This document shows, piece after piece, positions 13,639 to 13,926 of a DNA stretch of 13,926 nucleotides. Source of the DNA: an uncultured Collinsella sp. (GTDB lineage Bacteria > Actinomycetota > Coriobacteriia > Coriobacteriales > Coriobacteriaceae); assembly GCA_900542635.1 (NCBI GenBank), contig UQOJ01000056.1, positions 1 through 13,926 of the forward strand, in the 5' to 3' direction. Made by a program: the position numbers and the translations under genes. Each line of letters starts with the position of its first letter. Position 1 is the stretch's first letter. The notes beneath the pieces are model-generated. The model ran no database searches. It had not been told where the DNA came from and saw only the letters and a list, made by a program, of their open reading frames with translations.

Positions 13639-13736
13639 CTTCACGCTCGCGCCTCGACCGAGGTTCGAATCCATGCGGTGCTTACGTAAAAGAAAAGCCC
13701 CCGTTGCCGGGAGCTTTAATCTCAAATGGTGCGGCG
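13639..13736. repeat. tRNA-tail repeat, locus 2, left unit
   Basis: 98 bp that align with 13829-13926 at a constant offset of 190 with four substitutions (13642, 13647, 13677 and 13681). It begins with a leftover right arm of hairpin 2 (CTTCACGCTCGCG), then CCTCG-AC-CGAGG and the T-arm-like motif GAGGTTCGAATCCATGC, then a minus-strand terminator. It ends with the complement of a tRNA 3' end (TGGTGCGGCG, reading CGCCGCACCA on the minus strand). The leftover hairpin arm implies a further unit once lay to the left. Confidence 0.9.
13687..13717 (-). terminator. Terminator in the left unit of locus 2
   Basis: 10-bp stem AAAGCTCCCG / CGGGGGCTTT (13708-13717, 13694-13703, one T-G pair) with a GCAA tetraloop, followed by TTTTCTTTT on the minus strand. 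Identical to 13877-13907. Confidence 0.85.
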
Positions 13737-13751
13737 TATAGGATTCCGCGC

Positions 13752-13841
13752 ATCCGCTGCGCGGATCCGCACCGGCTTCGCCCGCCTGCCGGCGTGCTCG
13801 CCCGCGGGCTAAAAACGCTCCGCGTTTTCTTTACGCCCGCG
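13752..13841. repeat. Structured spacer of locus 2: hairpin 1 plus two-stem hairpin 2
   Basis: Hairpin 1 is ATCCGC-TGC-GCGGAT (13752-13766). Hairpin 2 (13803-13841) has outer stem CGCGGGC/GCCCGCG, internal loop TA / CTTTAC, inner stem AAAACGC/GCGTTTT and a TCC loop. Compared with locus 1, one outer pair changes from A-T to G-C and one inner pair from C-G to A-T, keeping both stems. A shared CCGGCTTC lies between the hairpins in both loci. Confidence 0.82.
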
Positions 13842-13876
13842 CCTCGACCGAGGTTCGAATCCATGCAGTGTTTACG

Positions 13877-13907
13877 TAAAAGAAAAGCCCCCGTTGCCGG
13901 GAGCTTT
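13877..13907 (-). terminator. Terminator of the tRNA beyond the right edge
   Basis: Same hairpin as 13687-13717: 10-bp stem with GCAA loop and TTTTCTTTT on the minus strand. It lies nine bases after the CCA of the partial tRNA end and is the probable native terminator of that tRNA. Confidence 0.85.
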
Positions 13908-13916
13908 AATCTCAAA

Positions 13917-13926
13917 TGGTGCGGCG
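13917..13926 (-). tRNA. Probable tRNA 3' end, last 10 bases only (type not determinable)
   Basis: The minus strand reads CGCCGC, then A as discriminator, then CCA, followed by a terminator at normal distance. This is what the 3' end of a tRNA looks like, and it matches the arrangement at tRNA-Ser. The rest of the gene lies outside the window. The same 10 bases at 13727-13736 are the orphan copy. Confidence 0.5.

Larger units (their letters stand above)
13829..13926. repeat. tRNA-tail repeat, locus 2, right unit (runs to the window end)
   Basis: Second copy of the 98-bp unit, 190 bp to the right of the left unit. As the window stops at the same point where the left copy loses similarity, the unit may extend further. 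By analogy with locus 1, this copy should overlap an intact tRNA gene on the minus strand beyond the edge. Confidence 0.88.

Noticed and set aside
13639..13690. Full tRNA gene on the plus strand ending in GAGGTTCGAATCCATGC
   Set aside because: Only a T-arm-like motif is present. The T stem has mismatches, there is no matching acceptor or anticodon arm upstream, and no CCA follows.

Overview
This looks like one short-read contig from a high-GC actinobacterium of the class Coriobacteriia, most likely a Collinsella-type gut organism. That assignment is an inference from codon use, protein character and gene set; no search was run. The left edge is artificial: bases 1-43 are an Illumina Nextera i7 adapter including an index. 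The right edge stops inside a repeated tRNA-tail element, so both ends are assembly boundaries.

Left to right: (1) 44-2339, minus strand: the 5' part of a GNAT acetyltransferase, then a capsule/exopolysaccharide control cassette (PHP-type tyrosine phosphatase, BY-kinase with a C-terminal tyrosine cluster, and its Wzz/YveK-type membrane modulator), transcribed wzz > kinase > phosphatase. (2) 2535-5631, minus strand: pstB (phosphate ABC transporter ATPase), a PhoB-type response regulator and a PhoR-type histidine kinase, with pstSCA and phoU absent from this locus. (3) 5735-9233: a VanR/VanS-like two-component system on the minus strand, divergent from a secreted D-Ala-D-Ala carboxypeptidase on the plus strand. 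This suggests envelope-stress control of peptidoglycan trimming. (4) 9234-9855: the dacA terminator, a tRNA-Ser(GCT) gene with its promoter, a duplicated ~190-bp 'tRNA-tail' unit with conserved hairpins, and a perfect 19-bp inverted repeat. (5) 9856-11009: an AAA+ ATPase/winged-helix gene broken by one frameshift at an A6 tract, preceded by an operator-like array of 19-bp period. (6) 11100-13541: a large TPR-containing protein of unknown function. (7) 13639-13926: a second copy of the tRNA-tail element next to the 3' end of another tRNA that lies just outside the window.

The most novel item is the tRNA-tail element. At two unrelated tRNA loci, the sequence from the tRNA 3' end through its terminator to an inverted T-arm-like motif is duplicated with a period of ~190 bp. 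The duplicated parts are separated by a spacer carrying a two-stem hairpin. The hairpin differs between the two loci, but two positions change in a base-pair-compensating way and an asymmetric internal loop is kept. This suggests a structured, probably mobile or recombinogenic repeat family tied to tRNA 3' ends.
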